30,428 nt of DNA from JAAZHK01 sp964536075 (GTDB lineage: Bacteria; Bacillota_I; Bacilli_A; RF39; UBA660). Location: contig CAZHWO010000010.1 of NCBI GenBank assembly GCA_964536075.1, positions 1-30,428 on the forward strand, written 5' to 3'. Under the pieces are notes generated by a model. It worked only from the letters and a program-made list of their open reading frames with translations, was not told the DNA's origin and searched no databases. Below, piece by piece: positions 30,340 through 30,428 of this stretch. Made by a program: the position numbers and the translations under genes. Position 1 is the stretch's first letter; each line of letters begins with the position of its first letter.

Positions 30340-30428
30340 ATGAAAGTTATCACACTTAAACAGCCATGGGCTACATTAATTGCCCTGGGATATAAACAAT
30401 ATGAATTTAGATCTTGGTCAACTAAATA
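30340..30428 (+). CDS. ASCH-domain protein, N-terminal part (partial at window edge)
   Basis: The product begins MKVITLKQPWATLIALGYKQ and YEFRSWSTK, the start of an ASCH domain (TLKQPWA...G.K..E.R.W). ASCH domains have a PUA-like beta-barrel thought to bind RNA or nucleic-acid ligands. Two ATG codons are adjacent (30337 and 30340). The second is better spaced from GAGGG, which overlaps the stop codon of the preceding gene. The gene is cut by the window end. Confidence 0.78.
   Translation, partial: MKVITLKQPWATLIALGYKQYEFRSWSTK

Noticed and set aside
1..30428. TGA read as Trp (Mollicutes code 4)
   Set aside because: Several complete proteins end at TGA (26133-26135, 28525-30330, 5923-6765) and Trp is encoded by TGG throughout.
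1..30428. CRISPR arrays, insertion sequences, rRNA genes, integrases, riboswitches
   Set aside because: No regular spaced repeats, transposase motifs, rRNA sequence, recombinase signatures or recognisable T-box or other riboswitch leaders were seen.

Overview
This is an AT-rich, gene-dense chromosomal window from a low-GC Gram-positive bacterium, most likely an uncultured member of the Bacilli close to the Erysipelotrichia/RF39/Mollicutes side. The evidence is a lipoteichoic-acid-synthase-type sulfatase, MreC/MreD, a HrcA-type CIRCE operator in front of an N-domain-less ClpB (the form seen in Mollicutes), CotF-like spore coat proteins, and a shortened version of the Bacillus spoIIB-radC-mreCD-spoIVFA-spoIVFB locus. 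TGA is used as a normal stop and Trp is TGG, so the standard bacterial code applies. Two N runs (2498-2597 and 23484-23493) show that this is a scaffold. The first gap is flanked by the same 55 bp twice, so it is an unmerged contig overlap and not a real gap.

Layout: 1-149 is the tail of a HAD hydrolase. 322-1971 (minus) holds two zinc-ribbon membrane proteins, a PrsW-type protease and a DUF2628 protein. 2147-3081 (minus) is a short-chain dehydrogenase split by the false gap. 3257-4842 holds cysE, an SdpI-like membrane protein and a Nudix hydrolase, ending in a terminator shared with a convergent small membrane protein. 5419-5855 holds two small CotF-like proteins, followed by a putative metal exporter. 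6843-8998 is CIRCE plus clpB. 9090-12094 holds a divergent PRPP synthetase, an unknown protein, an RluA-type pseudouridine synthase and a DUF1003 protein, most with their own promoter. 12148-14140 is a translationally close SDR/PLP-enzyme pair. 14204-14725 is an unknown protein.

14828-18566 is the morphogenesis/sporulation block: a SpoIIB-like SPOR protein, RadC, MreC, MreD, SpoIVFA-like and SpoIVFB-like, packed with overlaps. In Bacillus the last two form the membrane complex that activates sigma-K. A nine-gene tRNA operon follows (18616-19498: Ala, Thr, Leu, Ser, fMet, Asp, Phe, Arg, Pro), with a strong promoter upstream.

19499-21476 looks like an accessory patch at the tRNA-Pro 3' end: a DUF3795 protein, a FlaR-like small P-loop kinase and a lone MvaI/BcnI-type restriction endonuclease. 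The last 10 bases of tRNA-Pro recur 487 bp downstream, just before a second terminator. 21716-23400 holds DedA and a flippase-like membrane protein. 23622-25448 is a large anchored extracytoplasmic protein of unknown function. 25539-27646 is a WYL regulator, a disrupted SIS-domain gene and a HAM1-type nucleotide pyrophosphatase. 27649-30330 holds a ZIP metal transporter (minus) and an LTA-synthase-type sulfatase. An ASCH-domain gene runs off the right edge.

A recurring regulatory theme is TRTGnTATAAT-type extended -10 promoters placed very close to the start codon, sometimes directly after the U-tract of the previous gene's terminator. The most interesting candidates are the reduced spoIVF/mre locus with its apparently non-canonical spoIVFB start, the tRNA-Pro-adjacent patch with the orphan restriction enzyme, and the WYL-SIS-HAM1 cluster.
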